DNA of 64,000 nt from Panulirus ornatus. Taxonomy: Eukaryota > Arthropoda > Malacostraca > Decapoda > Palinuridae. The notes beneath the pieces are model-generated. The model worked only from the letters and a program-made list of their open reading frames with translations. It made no database searches and was not told where the DNA came from. Below are positions 43,602 to 55,373 of this stretch, piece after piece. Each line of letters starts with the position of its first letter. Within the stretch, counting starts at the first letter, position 1. The stretch is taken from contig NC_092232.1 of NCBI RefSeq assembly GCF_036320965.1, positions 55,761,982 through 55,825,981 on the forward strand, given 5' to 3'. The position numbers and the translations under genes were made by a program.

Positions 43602-46535
43602 ACAGGAGTTGTGGGAGTATGTGATAGAGTGTAAGAAAGTAAATTCTCGATTAATATGGGTAAAACTGAAAGTTGATGGAGAGAGGTGGGTGATTATTGG
43701 TGCATATGCACCTGGGCATGAGAAGAAAGATCAAGAGAGGCAAGTGTTTTGGGAGCAGCTGAATGAGTGTGTTAGTGGTTTTGATGCACGAGACCGGGTT
43801 ATAGTGATGGGTGATTTGAATGCAAAGGTGAGTAATGTGGCAGTTGAGGGAATAATTGCTATACATGGGGTGTTCAGTGTTGTAAATGGAAATGGTGAAG
43901 AGCTTGTAGATTTATGTGCTGAAAAAGGACTGATGATTGGGAATACCTGGTTTAAAAACCAAGATATACATAAGTATACTTATGTAAGTAGGAGAGATGG
44001 CCAGAGAGCGTTATTGGATTACGTGTTAATTGACAGGCGTGCGAAAGAGAGACTATTGGATGTTAATGTGCTGAGAGGTGCAACTGGAGGGATGTCTGAT
44101 CATTATCTTGTGGAGGCTAAGGTGAAGATTTGTATGGGTTTTCAGAAAAGAAGAGTGAATGTTGGGGTGAAGAGGGTGGTGAGAGTAAGTGAGCTTGTGA
44201 ACGAGACCTGTGTGAGGAAGTACCAGGAGAGACTGAGTACAGAATGGAAAAAGGTGAGAACAATGGAAGCAAGGGGAGTGGGGGAGGAATGGGATGTATT
44301 TAGGGAATCAGTGATGGATTGCGCAAAAGATGCTTGTGGCATGAGAAGAGTGGGAGGTGGGTTGATTAGAAAGGGTATTGAGTGGTGGGATGAAGAAGTA
44401 AGAGTATTAGTGAAAGAGAAGAGAGAGGCATTTGGACGATTTTTGCAGGGAAAAATGCAATTGAGTGGGAGATGTATAAAAGAAAGAGACAGGAGGTCAA
44501 GAGAAAGGTGCAAGAGGTGAAAAAAAGGGCAAATGAGAGTTGGGGTGAGAGAGTATCATTAAATTTTAGGGAGAATAAAAAGATGTTCTGGAAGGAGGTA
44601 AATAAAGTGCGTAAGACAAGGGAGCAAATGGGAACTTCAGTGAAGGGCGCAAATGGGGAGGTGATAACAAGTAGTGGTGATGTGAGAAGGAGATGGAGTG
44701 AGTATTTTGAAGGTTTGTTGAATGTGTTTGATGATAGAGTGGCAGATATAGGGTGTTTTGGTCGAGGTGGTGTGCAAAGTGAGAGGGCTAGGGAAAATGA
44801 TTTGGTAAACAGAGAAGAGGTAGTGAAAGCTTTGCGGAAGATGAAAGCCGGCAAGGCAGCAGGTTTGGATGGTATTGCAGTGGAATTTATTAAAAAAGGG
44901 GGTGACTGTATTGTTGACTGGTTGGTAAAGTTATTTAATGTATGTATGACTCATGGTGAGGTGCCTGAGGATTGGCGGAATGCGTGCATAGTGCCATTGT
45001 ACAAAGGCAAAGGGGATAAGAGTGAGTGCTCAAATTACAGAGGTATAAGTTTGTTGAGTATTCCTGGTAAATTATATGGGAGGGCATTGATTGAGAGGGT
45101 GAAGGCATGTACAGAGCATCAGATTGGGGAAGAGCAGTGTGGTTTCAGAAGTGGTAGAGGATGTGTGGATCAGGTGTTTGCTTTGAAGAATGTATGTGAG
45201 AAATACTTAGAAAAGCAAATGGATTTGTATGTAGCATTTATGGATCTGGAGAAGGCATATGATAGAGTTGATAGAGATGCTCTGTGGAAGGTATTAAGAA
45301 TATATGGTGTGGGAGGAAAGTTGTTAGAAGCAGTGAAAAGTTTTTATCGAGGATGTAAGGCATGTGTATGTGTAGGAAGAGAGGAAAGTGATTGGTTCTC
45401 AGTGAATGTAGGTTTGCGGCAGGGGTGTGTGATGTCTCCATGGTTGTTTAATTTGTTTATGGATGGGGTTGTTAGGGAGGTAAATGCAAGAGTTTTGGAT
45501 AGAGGGGCAAGTATGAAGTCTGTTGGGGATGAGAGAGCTTGGGAAGTGAGTCAGTTGTTGTTCGCTGATGATACAGCGCTGGTGGCTGATTCATGTGAGA
45601 AACTGCAGAAGCTGGTGACTGAGTTTGGTAAAGTGTGTGGAAGAAGAAAGTTAAGAGTAAATGTGAATAAGAGCAAGGTTATTAGGTACAGTAGGGTTGA
45701 GGGTCAAGTCAATTGGGAGGTGAGTTTGAATGGAGAAAAACTGGAGGAAGTGAAGTGTTTTAGATATCTGGGAGTGGATCTGGCAGCGAATGAAACCATG
45801 GAAGCGGAAGTGGATCATAGGGTGGGGGAGGGGGCGAAAATTCTGGGGGCCTTGAAGAATGTGTGGAAGTCGAGAACATTATCTCGGAAAGCAAAAATGG
45901 CTATGTTTGAAGGAATAGTGGTTCCAACAATGTTGTATGGTTGCGAGGCGTGGGCTATGGATAGAGTTGTGCGCAGGAGGATGGATGTGCTGGAAATGAG
46001 ATGTTTGAGGACAATGTGTGGTGTGAGGTGGTTTGATCGAGTAAGTAACGTAAGGGTAAGAGAGATGTGTGGAAATAAAAAGAGCGTGGTTGAGAGAGCA
46101 GAAGAGGGTGTTTTGAAATGGTTTGGGCACATGGAGAGAATGAGTGAGGAAAGATTGACCAAGAGGATATATGTGTCGGAGGTGGAGGGAACGAGGAGAA
46201 GTGGGAGACCAAATTGGAGGTGGAAAGATGGAGTGAAAAAGATTTTGTGTGATCGGGGCCTGAACATGCAGGAGGATGAAAGGAGGGCAAGGAATAGAGT
46301 GAATTGGATCAATGTGGTATACCGGGGTTGACGTGCTGTCAGTGGATTGAATCAGGGCATGTGAAGCGTCTGGGGTAAACCATGGAAAGCTGTGTAGGTA
46401 TGTATATTTGCGTGTGTGGACGTATGTATATACATGTGTATGGGGGTGGGTTGGGCCATTTCTTTTGTCTGTTTCCTTGCGCTACCTTGCAAATGCGGGA
46501 GACAGCGACAAAGCAAAAAAAAAAAAATATATTCA
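43601..46535 (+). mobile_element. RTE-like LINE copy w (plus), nearly full length, frameshifted
   Basis: It begins inside the endonuclease (aacaggagttgtgggag, residue about 89), so N24 and E53 are lost. The endonuclease remainder is open from 43,609 to 44,520 and keeps GDLNAK, LLDYVLIDRR and SDH. An A run has five A at 44,451-44,455 where intact copies have six. The linker, RT and C-terminus continue in another frame (44,472-46,331, 619 codons, FADD intact). A short 3'UTR and poly-A follow. It is a dead copy, though its RT domain is uninterrupted. Confidence 0.93.
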
Positions 46536-46544
46536 TTTATTTAT

Positions 46545-46640
46545 TTATTCTGCGTTGTCGCTGACTCCCATTTTAGCGAGGTAGCAAAAGGAAAAGGACA
46601 AAAGAATGGCCCAACCCACCCACATATACATTTACATACT
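46545..46640 (-). repeat. Diverged LINE 3'-tail fragment
   Basis: gttgtcgctgactcccattt and gcgaggtagcaaaagg at 46,553-46,593 are an old, minus-oriented tail. It ends where a plus LINE copy starts. Confidence 0.75.
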
Positions 46641-48530
46641 GGTTTGGATGGTATTGTAGTGGAATCTATCAAAAAATGGGGTGACTGTATTGTTGACTGG
46701 TTGGTAAGGTTATTTAATGTATGTATGACTCATGATGAGGTGCCTGAGGATTGGCAAAATGCTTGCATAGTGCCATTGTACAAAGGCAATGGGGATAAAT
46801 GTGAGTGCTCAAATTACAGAGGTATAAGTTTGTTGAGTATTCCTGGGAAATTATATGGGAGGGTATTAATTGAGAGGGTGAAGGCATGTACAGAGCATCA
46901 GATTGGGGAAGAGCAGTGTGGTTTCAGAAGTGGTAGAGGATGTGTGGATCAGGTGTTTGCTTTGAAGAATGTACGTGAGAAATACTTCAAAAAGCAAATG
47001 GATTTATATGTAGCATTTATGGATCTGGAGAAGGCATATGATAGAGTTGATAGAGATGCTCTGTGGAAGGTATTAAGAATATATGGTGTGGGTGGCAAGT
47101 TGATAGAAAAACTTTTCATCAAGGATGTTAGGCATGTGTATGTGTACGAAGAGAGAAAAGTGATTGGTTCTCAGTGAATGTAGGTTTGTGGCAGGGGTGT
47201 GTGATGTCTCCATGGTTGTTTAATTTGTTTATGGATGGGGTTGTTAGGGAGGTGTATGAGAGAGTTTTGGAATGAGGGGCAAGTATGCAGTCTGTTGTGG
47301 ATGAGAGAGCCTGGGAAGTGAGTCAGTTGTTGTTTGCTGATGATACAGCGCTGGTGGCTGATTCGTGTGAGAAACTGCAGAAGCTGGTGACTGAGTTTGG
47401 TAAAGTGTGTGAAAGAAGAAAGCCGAGAGTAAATGTGAATAAGAGCAAGGTAATTAGGTACAGTAGGGTAGAGGGACAAGTCAATTGGGAGGTAAGTTTG
47501 ATTGAGAAAAACTGGAGGAAGTGAAGTATTTTAGATATCTGGGAGTGGATCTGGCAGCATATGGAACCATGGAAGCGGAAGTAAATCATAGGGTGGGAGA
47601 GGGGGCGAAAATCCTGGGAGCCTTGAAGAATGTGTGGAAGTCGAGAACATTATCTTGGAAAGCAAAAATGGCTATGTTTGAAGGAATAGTGGTTCCAACA
47701 ATGCTGTATGGTTGCGAGGCGTGGGCTATGGATAGAGTTGTGCACAGGAGGGTGGATGTGCTGGAAATGAGATGTTTGAGGACAATATGTGGTGTGAGGT
47801 GGTTTGATCGAGTAAGTAATGTAAGGGTAAGAGAGATTTGTGGAAATAAAGAGTGTGGTTGAGAGAGCAGAAGAGGGTGTTTTGAAATGGTTTGGGCACA
47901 TGGAGAGAATGAGTGAGGAAAGATTGACCAAGAGGATATATGTGTCGGAGGTGGAGGGAACGAGGAGAAGTGGGAGACCAAATTGGAGGTGGAAAGATGG
48001 AGTGAAAATGATTTTGAGTGATCGGAGCCTGAACATCCAGGAAGGTGAAAGGCAGGCAAGGAACAGAGTGAATTGGATCGATGTGGTATACCGGGGTTGA
48101 CGTGCTGACAATGGATTGAACCAGGGCATGTGAAGCGTCTGGGGTAAACCATGGAAAGTTCTTTGGGGCCTGGATGTGGAAAGGGAGCTGTGGTTTCGGG
48201 CATTATTGCATGACAGCTAGAGACTGAGTGTGAGCGAATGGGACCTTTGTTGTCTTTTCCTGGCGCTGCCTTGCGCACATGAGGGGGGAGGGGTATGTTA
48301 ATTCATGTGTGGCGGGGTGGCGATGGGGGTGAGTAGGGGCAGACAATGTGAATTGTGTGCATGTGTGTATATGTGTGTATTTATGTGTGTACGTTGGCAT
48401 GTGTGGGTGTGTATGTTTGCGTGTGTGGACGTGTGTGTGTGTGCATGTGTGTGGGTTGGGCCATTTCTTTTGTCTGTTATCCTTGCGCTACCTCACAGGC
48501 GCGGGAGACAGCGACAAAGCAAATTAATAA
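46641..48530 (+). mobile_element. RTE-like LINE copy x (plus), older, long-3'UTR subfamily
   Basis: It starts near residue 510 (GLDGIVVESI). The RT is open to 47,177, then broken by indels into pieces at 47,285-47,524, 47,521-47,862 and 47,840-48,100. FADD is present. The long 3'UTR includes the internal tail-like segment at about 48,250-48,290 and a final tail at 48,480-48,520. It is more diverged than the array copies. Confidence 0.9.
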
Positions 48531-48540
48531 TAATATAATA

Positions 48541-48690
48541 TATAAATATGTATACGTTGAGATGTATAGGTATGTATATTTGCGTGTGTGGACGTGTACG
48601 TATATACATGTGTATGTGGGTGGGTTGGGCTATTCTTTCGTTTGTCTCCTTGCGCTACCTCGCTAACATGGGAGACTGTGATAAAGTAAG
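48541..48690 (+). repeat. LINE 3'UTR end fragment
   Basis: tatacgttgagatgtatagg through gcgctacctcgctaacatgg and a diverged tail end. Only the last 150 bp of a LINE is left. Confidence 0.8.
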
Positions 48691-48741
48691 ATAAATAAGA
48701 AATAGTAATAATGGTAATATACATACATTTTTTTTCTATTA

Positions 48742-48834
48742 TCATACTTAATCACTGTTTCCTGTGTCAGCAAGGTAATACTAAGAAACAGATGAAAAAT
48801 GGCTCATTCACTCATAAGCACATATATTTATCTT
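48742..48834 (-). repeat. Diverged LINE 3'-tail fragment
   Basis: cactgtttcctgtgtcagca (48,753-48,772) is a heavily changed tail, minus-oriented, with T-rich sequence on both sides. Confidence 0.6.
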
Positions 48835-49908
48835 TTTTTATTTTGCTTTGTCGCCGTCTCCCGTGTTAGCGAGGTAGCGCAAGGAAACAGACGAAAAAAT
48901 GGCCCAACCCATCCCCATACACATGTATATACATACACGTCCACACACGCATATATACATACCTATACATCTCAATGTATACATATATATACACACACAC
49001 ACATATACATATATACACATGTATATAATTCATACAGTCTGCCTTTATTAATTCCCATTGCCACCTCGTAACACATCGAATAACAACCCCCTCCCCCCTC
49101 ATGTGTGCGAGGTAGTGCTAGGAAAAGACAACAAAGGCCACATTCGTTCACACTCAGTCTCTAGCTGTCATGTAATAATGCACCGAAACCACAGCTCCCT
49201 TTCCACATCCAGGCCCCACAAATCTTTCCATGGTTTACCCCAGACGCTTCACATGCCCTAGTTCAATCCATTGACAGCACGTCGACCCTGGTATACCACA
49301 TCGTTCCAATTCGCTCTATTCCTTGCCCGTCTTTCACCCTCCTGCACGTTCAGGCCCCGGTCACTCAAAATCTTTCTCACTCCATCTTTCCACCTCCAAT
49401 TTGGTCTCCCACTTCTCCTCGTCCCCTCCACCTCTGACACATATATCCTCTCGGTCAATCTTTCCTCATTCATTCTCTCCATGTGACCAAACCATTTCAA
49501 AACACCCTCTTCTGCTCTCTCAACCACACTCTTTTTATTACCACACATCTCTCTTACCCTTACATTACTTACTTGATCAAACCACCTCACACCTCATATT
49601 GTCCTCAAACATCTCATTTCCAGCACATCCACCCTCCTGTGCACAACTTTATCCATAGCCCACGCCTCACAACCATACAAGATTGTTGGAACCACTAATC
49701 CTTCAAACGTACCCATTTTTGCTTTCCGAGATAATGTTCTCGACTTCCACACATTCTTCAACGCTCCCAGAATTTTCACCCCCTCCCCCACCCTATGATT
49801 CACTTCCGCTTCTATGGTTCCACCCGCTGCCAAATCCACTCCCAGATATCTAAAACACTTCACTTCCTCCAGTTTTTCTCCATTCAAACTTACCTCCCAA
49901 TTGACTTG
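48835..49908 (-). mobile_element. RTE-like LINE copy y (minus), 5'-truncated, long-3'UTR subfamily
   Basis: Tail at 48,845-48,910, long 3'UTR to about 49,270, then the C-terminal domain open at 49,258-49,590 and 49,594-49,887. It is cut at the VNWEVSLNG codons. A frameshift separates the two coding parts. Confidence 0.88.
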
Positions 49909-50078
49909 ACATAAATGTCATACATGCACATATACATACATATACATATCAACATATACATACATATACATACACAGATATATACATATATACACATACA
50001 CAGATATATACATATATACACATGTACATATTCATACTTGCTTGCCTTTATCATTCCTGTCCCTACCCCACCACACAG
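49909..50078 (-). repeat. LINE long-3'UTR remnant (TA/CA-rich)
   Basis: Repeated tacatatacatacaca followed by ttcatacttgcttgccttta and accccaccacacagg. This matches the TA/CA-rich part of a long 3'UTR in minus orientation. Confidence 0.6.
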
Positions 50079-50625
50079 GATGGAGTGAAAAAGATTTTGA
50101 GTGATCGGGGCATGAACATACAGGAGGGTGAAAGGTGTACAAGGAATAGAATGAATTGGAACAATGTGGTATACAAGGGTCAAAGTACTGTCAATGGACT
50201 GAACCAGGGCATGTGAAACACCTAGGGTAAACCATGGAAAGGTCTGTGGGGCCTGGATGTGGATAGGAAGCTGTGGTTTCGGTGTATTATACATGACAGC
50301 TAGAGACTGAGTGTGAAAGAATGTGGCCATTTTTGTCTGTTTTCTTGGCACTACCTCATGATGCTGTTTCATGTGGGGTGGGGTAGTGGAAGGAATGGAT
50401 GAAGGCAAGCAAGCATAAAAATGCACATGTGTATATATGTATATGTCTGTGTATTTGTATGTGTATGTATGCGTATGTGTATATGTTAATATGTATATGT
50501 ATGTATATGTGCGTATATGGGCGTTTATGTATGTATATACGTGTACATGAGTGGATGGGGTATTCTTCGTTTGTGTCCTGGCACTACCTCGCTGACGTGG
50601 GAAACGGTAATCAAGTATAATAATA
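50079..50625 (+). mobile_element. Old RTE-like LINE 3' end (plus)
   Basis: It starts at ggatggagtgaaaaagattt (DGVKKIL codons), runs through the stop and a diverged long 3'UTR, and ends in a tail with gcactacctcgctgacgtgg near 50,581. Only the last 40 codons of the ORF are present. Confidence 0.8.
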
Positions 50626-51611
50626 ATGATAATAATTATTTTTATATTTCATTATACTTTGTCGCTGTCTCCCGTGTTTGCGAGGTAGCGCAAGGAAACA
50701 GATGAAAGAAATGGCCCAACCTCCCCCCCATACACATGTATATACATACGTCCACGCACGCAAATATACATACCTACACAGCTTTCCATGGTTTACCCCA
50801 GACGCTTCACATGCCTTGATTCAATCCACTGACAGCACGTCAACCCCGGTATACCACATCGCTCCAATTCACTCTATTCCTTGCCCTCCTTTCACCCTCC
50901 TGCATGTTCAGGCCCCGATCACACAAAATCTTTTTCACTCCATCTTTCCACCTCCAATTTGGTCTCCCTCTTCTCCTCGTTCCCTCCACCTCCGACACAT
51001 ATATCCTCTTGGTCAATCTTTCCTCACTCATTCTCTCCATGTGCCCAAACCATTTCAAAACACCCTCTTCTGCTCTCTCAACCACGCTCTTTTTATTTCC
51101 ACACATCTCTCTTACCCTTACGTTACTCACTCGATCAAACCACCTCACACCACACATTGTCCTCAAACATCTCATTTCCAGCACATCCATCCTCCTGCGC
51201 ACAACTCTATCCATAGCCCACGCCTCGCAACCATACAACATTGTTGGAACCACTATTCCTTCAAACATACCCATTTTTGCTTTCCGAGATAATGTTCTCG
51301 ACTTCCACACATTCTTCAAGGCCCCCAGAATTTTCGCCCCCTCCCCCACCCTATGATCCACTTCCGCTTCCATGGTTCCATCCGCTGCCAGATCCACTCC
51401 CAGATATCTAAAACACTTCACTTCCTCCAGTTTTTCTCCATTCAAACTCACCTCCCAATTGACTTGACCCTCAACCCTACTGTACCTAATAACCTTGCTC
51501 TTATTCACATTTACTCTTAACTTTCTTCTTCCACACACTTTACCAAACTCAGTCACCAGCTTCTGCAGTTTCTCACATGAATCAGCCACCAGTGCTGTAT
51601 CATCAGCGAAC
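50626..51611 (-). mobile_element. RTE-like LINE (minus), 5'-truncated at (AAT)n
   Basis: Short 3'UTR (50,652-50,850), then a C-terminal domain with the FADD box. LINE coding on the minus strand runs from about 51,611 to 50,840. Upstream of FADD the frame runs into (AAT)n read as poly-Leu, so the ORF extending to 51,781 is artificial. A related copy sits in the same setting at 56,852-57,811. Confidence 0.88.
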
Positions 51612-51670
<59 letters not shown>

Positions 51671-51680
51671 TAATAACAAT
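51612..51680. repeat. (AAT)n microsatellite
   Basis: About 20 AAT units with one AAA interruption, directly at the 5' truncation of the minus LINE. The tandem partner at 57,812 has two more units. Confidence 0.97.
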
Positions 51681-51699
51681 GTATAATGAAATAAATAAA

Positions 51700-53288
51700 T
51701 AATATAACAGGTAATGGTTAAGTAAGAAGGAGATGGAGTGAGTATTTTGAAGGGCTGTTGAATGTTTGATGATAGTGACAAATATAGGGTGTTTTGGTTA
51801 TGGTGGTGTGCAAAGTGAGAGGGTCAGGGAGAATGGTTTGGTAAAGAGAGGAAGAGGTAGTGAAAGCTTTGCAGATGAAATCTGGCAAGGCAGCGGGTTT
51901 GGATGGTACTGCAGTGGAATTTATCAAAAAAGGGTTTGCTGCGTTGTTGATTGGTTGGTAAGGATATTCAATGTTGGTATGGACCATGGGAAGGTGCCTG
52001 AGGATTGGTGGAATGCATGCATAGTGTCATTGTACAAAGGCAAAGGGGATAAAGGTGAGTGTTCAAACTACCAAGGCATAAGTTTGTTGAGTATTCCTGG
52101 GAAATTATATGGGACAGTATTGATTGACATGATAAAGGCATGTACTGAGCATCAGACTGGGGAAGAGCAGTGTGGTTTCAGAAGTGGTAGAGGATGTATG
52201 GATCAGGTGTTTGCTTTGAAGAATGTGTGTGAGAAATACTTAGAAAAACAGATGGATTGTATGAAGCATTCATTGATCTGGAGAAGGCATATGATAGAGT
52301 TGACAGAAATGCTTTATGGAAGTCTTAAGAGTATATGATATGGAATGTAAGTTGCAAGAAGTAGTGGAAAGTTTTTATCAAGGATGTTAGGCGTGAGTAC
52401 GAATAGGAAGAGAGGAGAGTGACTGGTTCCCAGTGAATGTTGGTCTGCAGCAGGGGTGTGTGATGTCCTGATGGTTGTTTAATTGGTTTATGGATGGGGT
52501 GGTTAGGAAGGTAAATGCAAGAGTTTTGGAGAGAGGGACAAGTATATAGTCTGTTGTGGATGAGAAGGCTTGGGAAGTGAGTCAGTTGTTGTTTGCTAAC
52601 AATACAGCCCCAGTGGCTGATTGAAGTGAAAAACTGCAGAAGTTGGTGACTGAGTTTGGAAAAGTGTGTGAAAGGAGAAAGCAGAGAGTAAATGTGAATA
52701 AGATCAAGGTTATTAGGTTCAGTAGGGTTGAGGGACAAGTTAACTGGGATGTAAGTTTGAATGGAGAAAAACTGGAGGAAGTGAAGTGTCTTAGATATCT
52801 GGGAGTGGATTTAGCAGCAAATGGAACCATGAAAGAAGAAGTAAGTCACAGAGTGGAGTAGGGGCGAAGGTTCTGGGAGGCATGAGGAACGAATGGAAGG
52901 AGAGAACATTATCTCGGAGAGCAAAAAAAGGGTATGTTTGAAGGAACAGTAGTTCCAACAACGTTATAGGTTGTGAGGCATGGGCTATAGACAGGGTTGT
53001 ACGGAGGAGGGTGGATGTGCTGGAAATGAAATGTATGAGGACAATATGTGGTGTAAGGGGGTTTGATCAAGTAATGAAAGGGTAAGAGAGTGATGTTTGG
53101 AAATAAAAAGAGTATGGCTGAGAGAGCAGAAGAGGGTGTATTGAAATGGTTTGGTCATATGGAGAGAATGAGTGAAGAAAGATTGACAAAGAGGATATAT
53201 GTGTCTGGGGTGGAGGGAACAAGAAATGGGAGACGAAATTGGAGGTGGAAGGATGGAGTGAAATAGATTTTGAGTGATCAGGGCCCAC
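51700..53288 (+). mobile_element. Old diverged RTE-like LINE (plus), many stops
   Basis: Recognisable from the RRRWSEYFEG region (about 51,728) through KAAGLDG-like, CGFRSGRGC, motif B and the C-terminal domain to about 53,288. Stops and frameshifts occur throughout; the longest open stretch is 51,766-52,338. The catalytic box reads FANN at about 52,590. It lacks the standard 3'UTR, stopping after gatcagggccca where unique sequence begins. It is one of the most diverged copies in the window. Confidence 0.88.
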
Positions 53289-54450
53289 ATTTCATCTCTC
53301 TGGTGTTGGAGCTATAGTGTCTTCCACAGTGTAAACACCTGAACTGTTAACTCAGTCCCTAACATGACCTTACAATTATTCCCTATGAATTCCTATCCAG
53401 ATCAAAAGCTCTTTACGTGACAGTTTAAACGAATTTCAGATGTATTGGATTTACTCCTACCTTTTCAGTTCCTTTTTTCCTCCTTTTTTGTTCTGATATA
53501 CTTATATCTTGCTCTTTTATACCTTGCAAATGCTGGACGGTTGGAGTGTCATCTGTGTCTTACAACTACACATCTTGAAGCTCCTCTGCTTTTTGACATT
53601 CTTAATTAAGCCATTCTTTCCTCTTTCTTACCATTCCCTCAGTATTTGGGGATGAAGATACCATTGTTCTTACTCCTTCATTGTAAATTTCACAGAACCA
53701 CTTACCACAAAGCCTTGATAGACATTTCCCAGTCTATGACAACATGTAGAGTAGTTTCCACAATCATATCTCCTTTTTATGTCCTGTCTCATTTTTACTC
53801 ATTTATGTTCTCATTTACCAGTGGTACTATTTTTCAGAATCTTTCATGCCTGTTGTGCAAACAGAAAACAACTGTTCTGAGAAGACTGGGAAAAAAGCTT
53901 TCAAAGATTTTCCAAGGAAAATTATGATGTATCTCTCTTGTTGTCACTCTATGGAGCACAGCCGGTGTTTTTAGTCATTCCCAAAAGTTTAAGCTTTCAA
54001 CAGCATCAGCTTGGAGTGTGAAAGGCCTCTGTATAATTTCTGCCAACAAGTTTGCCCACTGTGTACTAAGGTGCATGAGACACTTCTAAAGGGGTTAAGA
54101 TTCAGATGTTACACAACAAAAGTGTGGTGGGAGTAGTGAAAGTGTCCACTGGATAACAATGTGGTGGAAAAGAAGCAGATGGGAACAATACTGACCATGG
54201 CAGCAGCTGTAGCAGTAGTAGCAACAGCAGCATCAGCAACACAGGCTGTGCACAACCCACAGCTAGTCACCACCATGGCCTCGGCATTGACCTGCAACAA
54301 AACATTCCAGATTACCTCCCATAAAACTTTAATCTTAATGTATGCTACCTACATCTGCAATATAGATAAGCAAACCGTTAAGTGTTAAAACCAGGTTTCT
54401 AAACCTTATGCAATACATGATAATTACCATCCACATACAAGATGGGGTCA
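53289..54450. other. Non-LINE sequence, no gene recognised
   Basis: Unique-looking sequence apart from its tandem duplicate at 59,495-60,656. It contains a CAG/CAA-rich patch (cagcagctgtagcagtagta) near 54,200 and short ORFs of 93 codons or fewer with no recognisable motif. I cannot assign a function. Confidence 0.6.
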
Positions 54451-54474
54451 TGATATGATCTTTATTTTATTTAT

Positions 54475-54626
54475 TTATTATACTTTGCCGGTCTCCCGCA
54501 TTAGCAAGGTAGCGCAAGGAAACAGACAAAAGAAAGGCCCAACTTACCCACATACACATGTATATACATATGCGTCCACACACGCTCATATACATACCTA
54601 TAAATCTCAACGTATATATATATATC
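54475..54626 (-). repeat. LINE 3'UTR end fragment
   Basis: Tail form gccggtctcccgcattagca followed by 3'UTR sequence ending in a short (TA)n. Only the 3' end of a LINE is present. Confidence 0.8.
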
Positions 54627-54640
54627 TTTCTTTCTTTTAA

Positions 54641-54870
54641 ACTATTTGCCATTTCCCGCGTTAGCGAGGTAGCGTTAGGAACAGAGGACTGGGCCTTTTT
54701 TGGAATATCCTCACCTGGCCCCCTCTGTTCCTTCTTTTGGAAAAAAAAAAAAAAAAAAAAAAGAGAGGGGAGGATTTCCAGCCCCCCGCTCCCTCCCCTT
54801 TTAGTCGCCTTCTACGACACGCAGGGAATACGTGGGAAGTATTCTTAATCCCCTATCCCCAGGGACAATA
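54641..54870 (-). mobile_element. Short non-autonomous element (SINE-like), full length
   Basis: About 230 bp. Read on the minus strand: the LINE-5'UTR-like head from 54,870 (tattgtccctgggg) to about 54,765 (ggaggatttccag on plus), an internal T run, the body (gaaggaacagag ... ggcccagtcctctgttcc), and the tail gctacctcgctaacgcggga ending gcaaatagttt. It is flanked by TA on both sides. No coding capacity. Confidence 0.85.
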
Positions 54871-54900
54871 TATATATATATATATATATTTTTTTTTTTT

Positions 54901-55007
54901 CATACGATTCGCCATTTCCCGCGTTTGCGAGGTAGCGTTAAGAACAGAGGACTGGGCCTTAGACGGAAAATCCTCACCTGGCCCCCTTCTCTGTTCCCTC
55001 TTTTGGA

Positions 55008-55041
<34 letters not shown>

Positions 55042-55140
55042 CGAGAGGGGAGGATTTCCAGCCACCCGCTCCCTTCCCATTTAGTCGCCTTCTACGACAC
55101 GCAGGGAATACGTGGGAAGTATTCTTTCTCCCCTATCCCC

Positions 55141-55146
<6 letters not shown>
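54901..55146 (-). mobile_element. Short non-autonomous element (SINE-like), full length
   Basis: About 245 bp with the same head, internal homopolymer, body and tail as the element at 54,641, in the same orientation and separated from it only by (TA)n and a T run. The tail contains cgcgtttgcgaggtagcgtt (plus strand). Confidence 0.85.

Positions 55147-55236
<90 letters not shown>
55147..55236. repeat. (TA)n tract
   Basis: About 82 bp of uninterrupted TA and a T run between the head of a short element and a LINE tail. Confidence 0.97.
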
Positions 55237-55373
55237 GCTTTGTCGCTGTCTCCCGCATTTGCGAGGTAGCGCAAGGAAACAGACGAAAGAAATGGCCCAA
55301 CCCACCCCCACACACATGTATATACATACGTCCACACATGCAATAACACATACCTACACAACTTTCCATGGCA
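55237..55373 (-). mobile_element. LINE 3'UTR fragment (minus), fused to an inverted copy
   Basis: A clean short-type 3'UTR from the tail to actttccatgg. At CCATGG it switches to a plus-strand LINE coding region, a microhomology junction. Confidence 0.85.

Noticed and set aside
51612..51680. Poly-Leu or poly-Asn coding stretch apparently leading into an RT ORF
   Set aside because: It is the (AAT)n microsatellite read in frame. The LINE is truncated at that point.
53646..53927. 93-codon ORF identical in two places
   Set aside because: The second copy lies in the tandem duplicate, so identity reflects recent duplication and not selection. No motif or start context supports it.
54109..54388. 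Ala/Thr-rich small ORFs on both strands
   Set aside because: They come from the CAG/CAA-rich patch. Both strands are open for the same compositional reason.
54641..54700. tRNA-derived SINE with a pol III promoter
   Set aside because: tagcgaggtag resembles an A box, but no B box is found at suitable spacing, the motif lies at the 3' end in element orientation, and the head matches the LINE 5'UTR instead.
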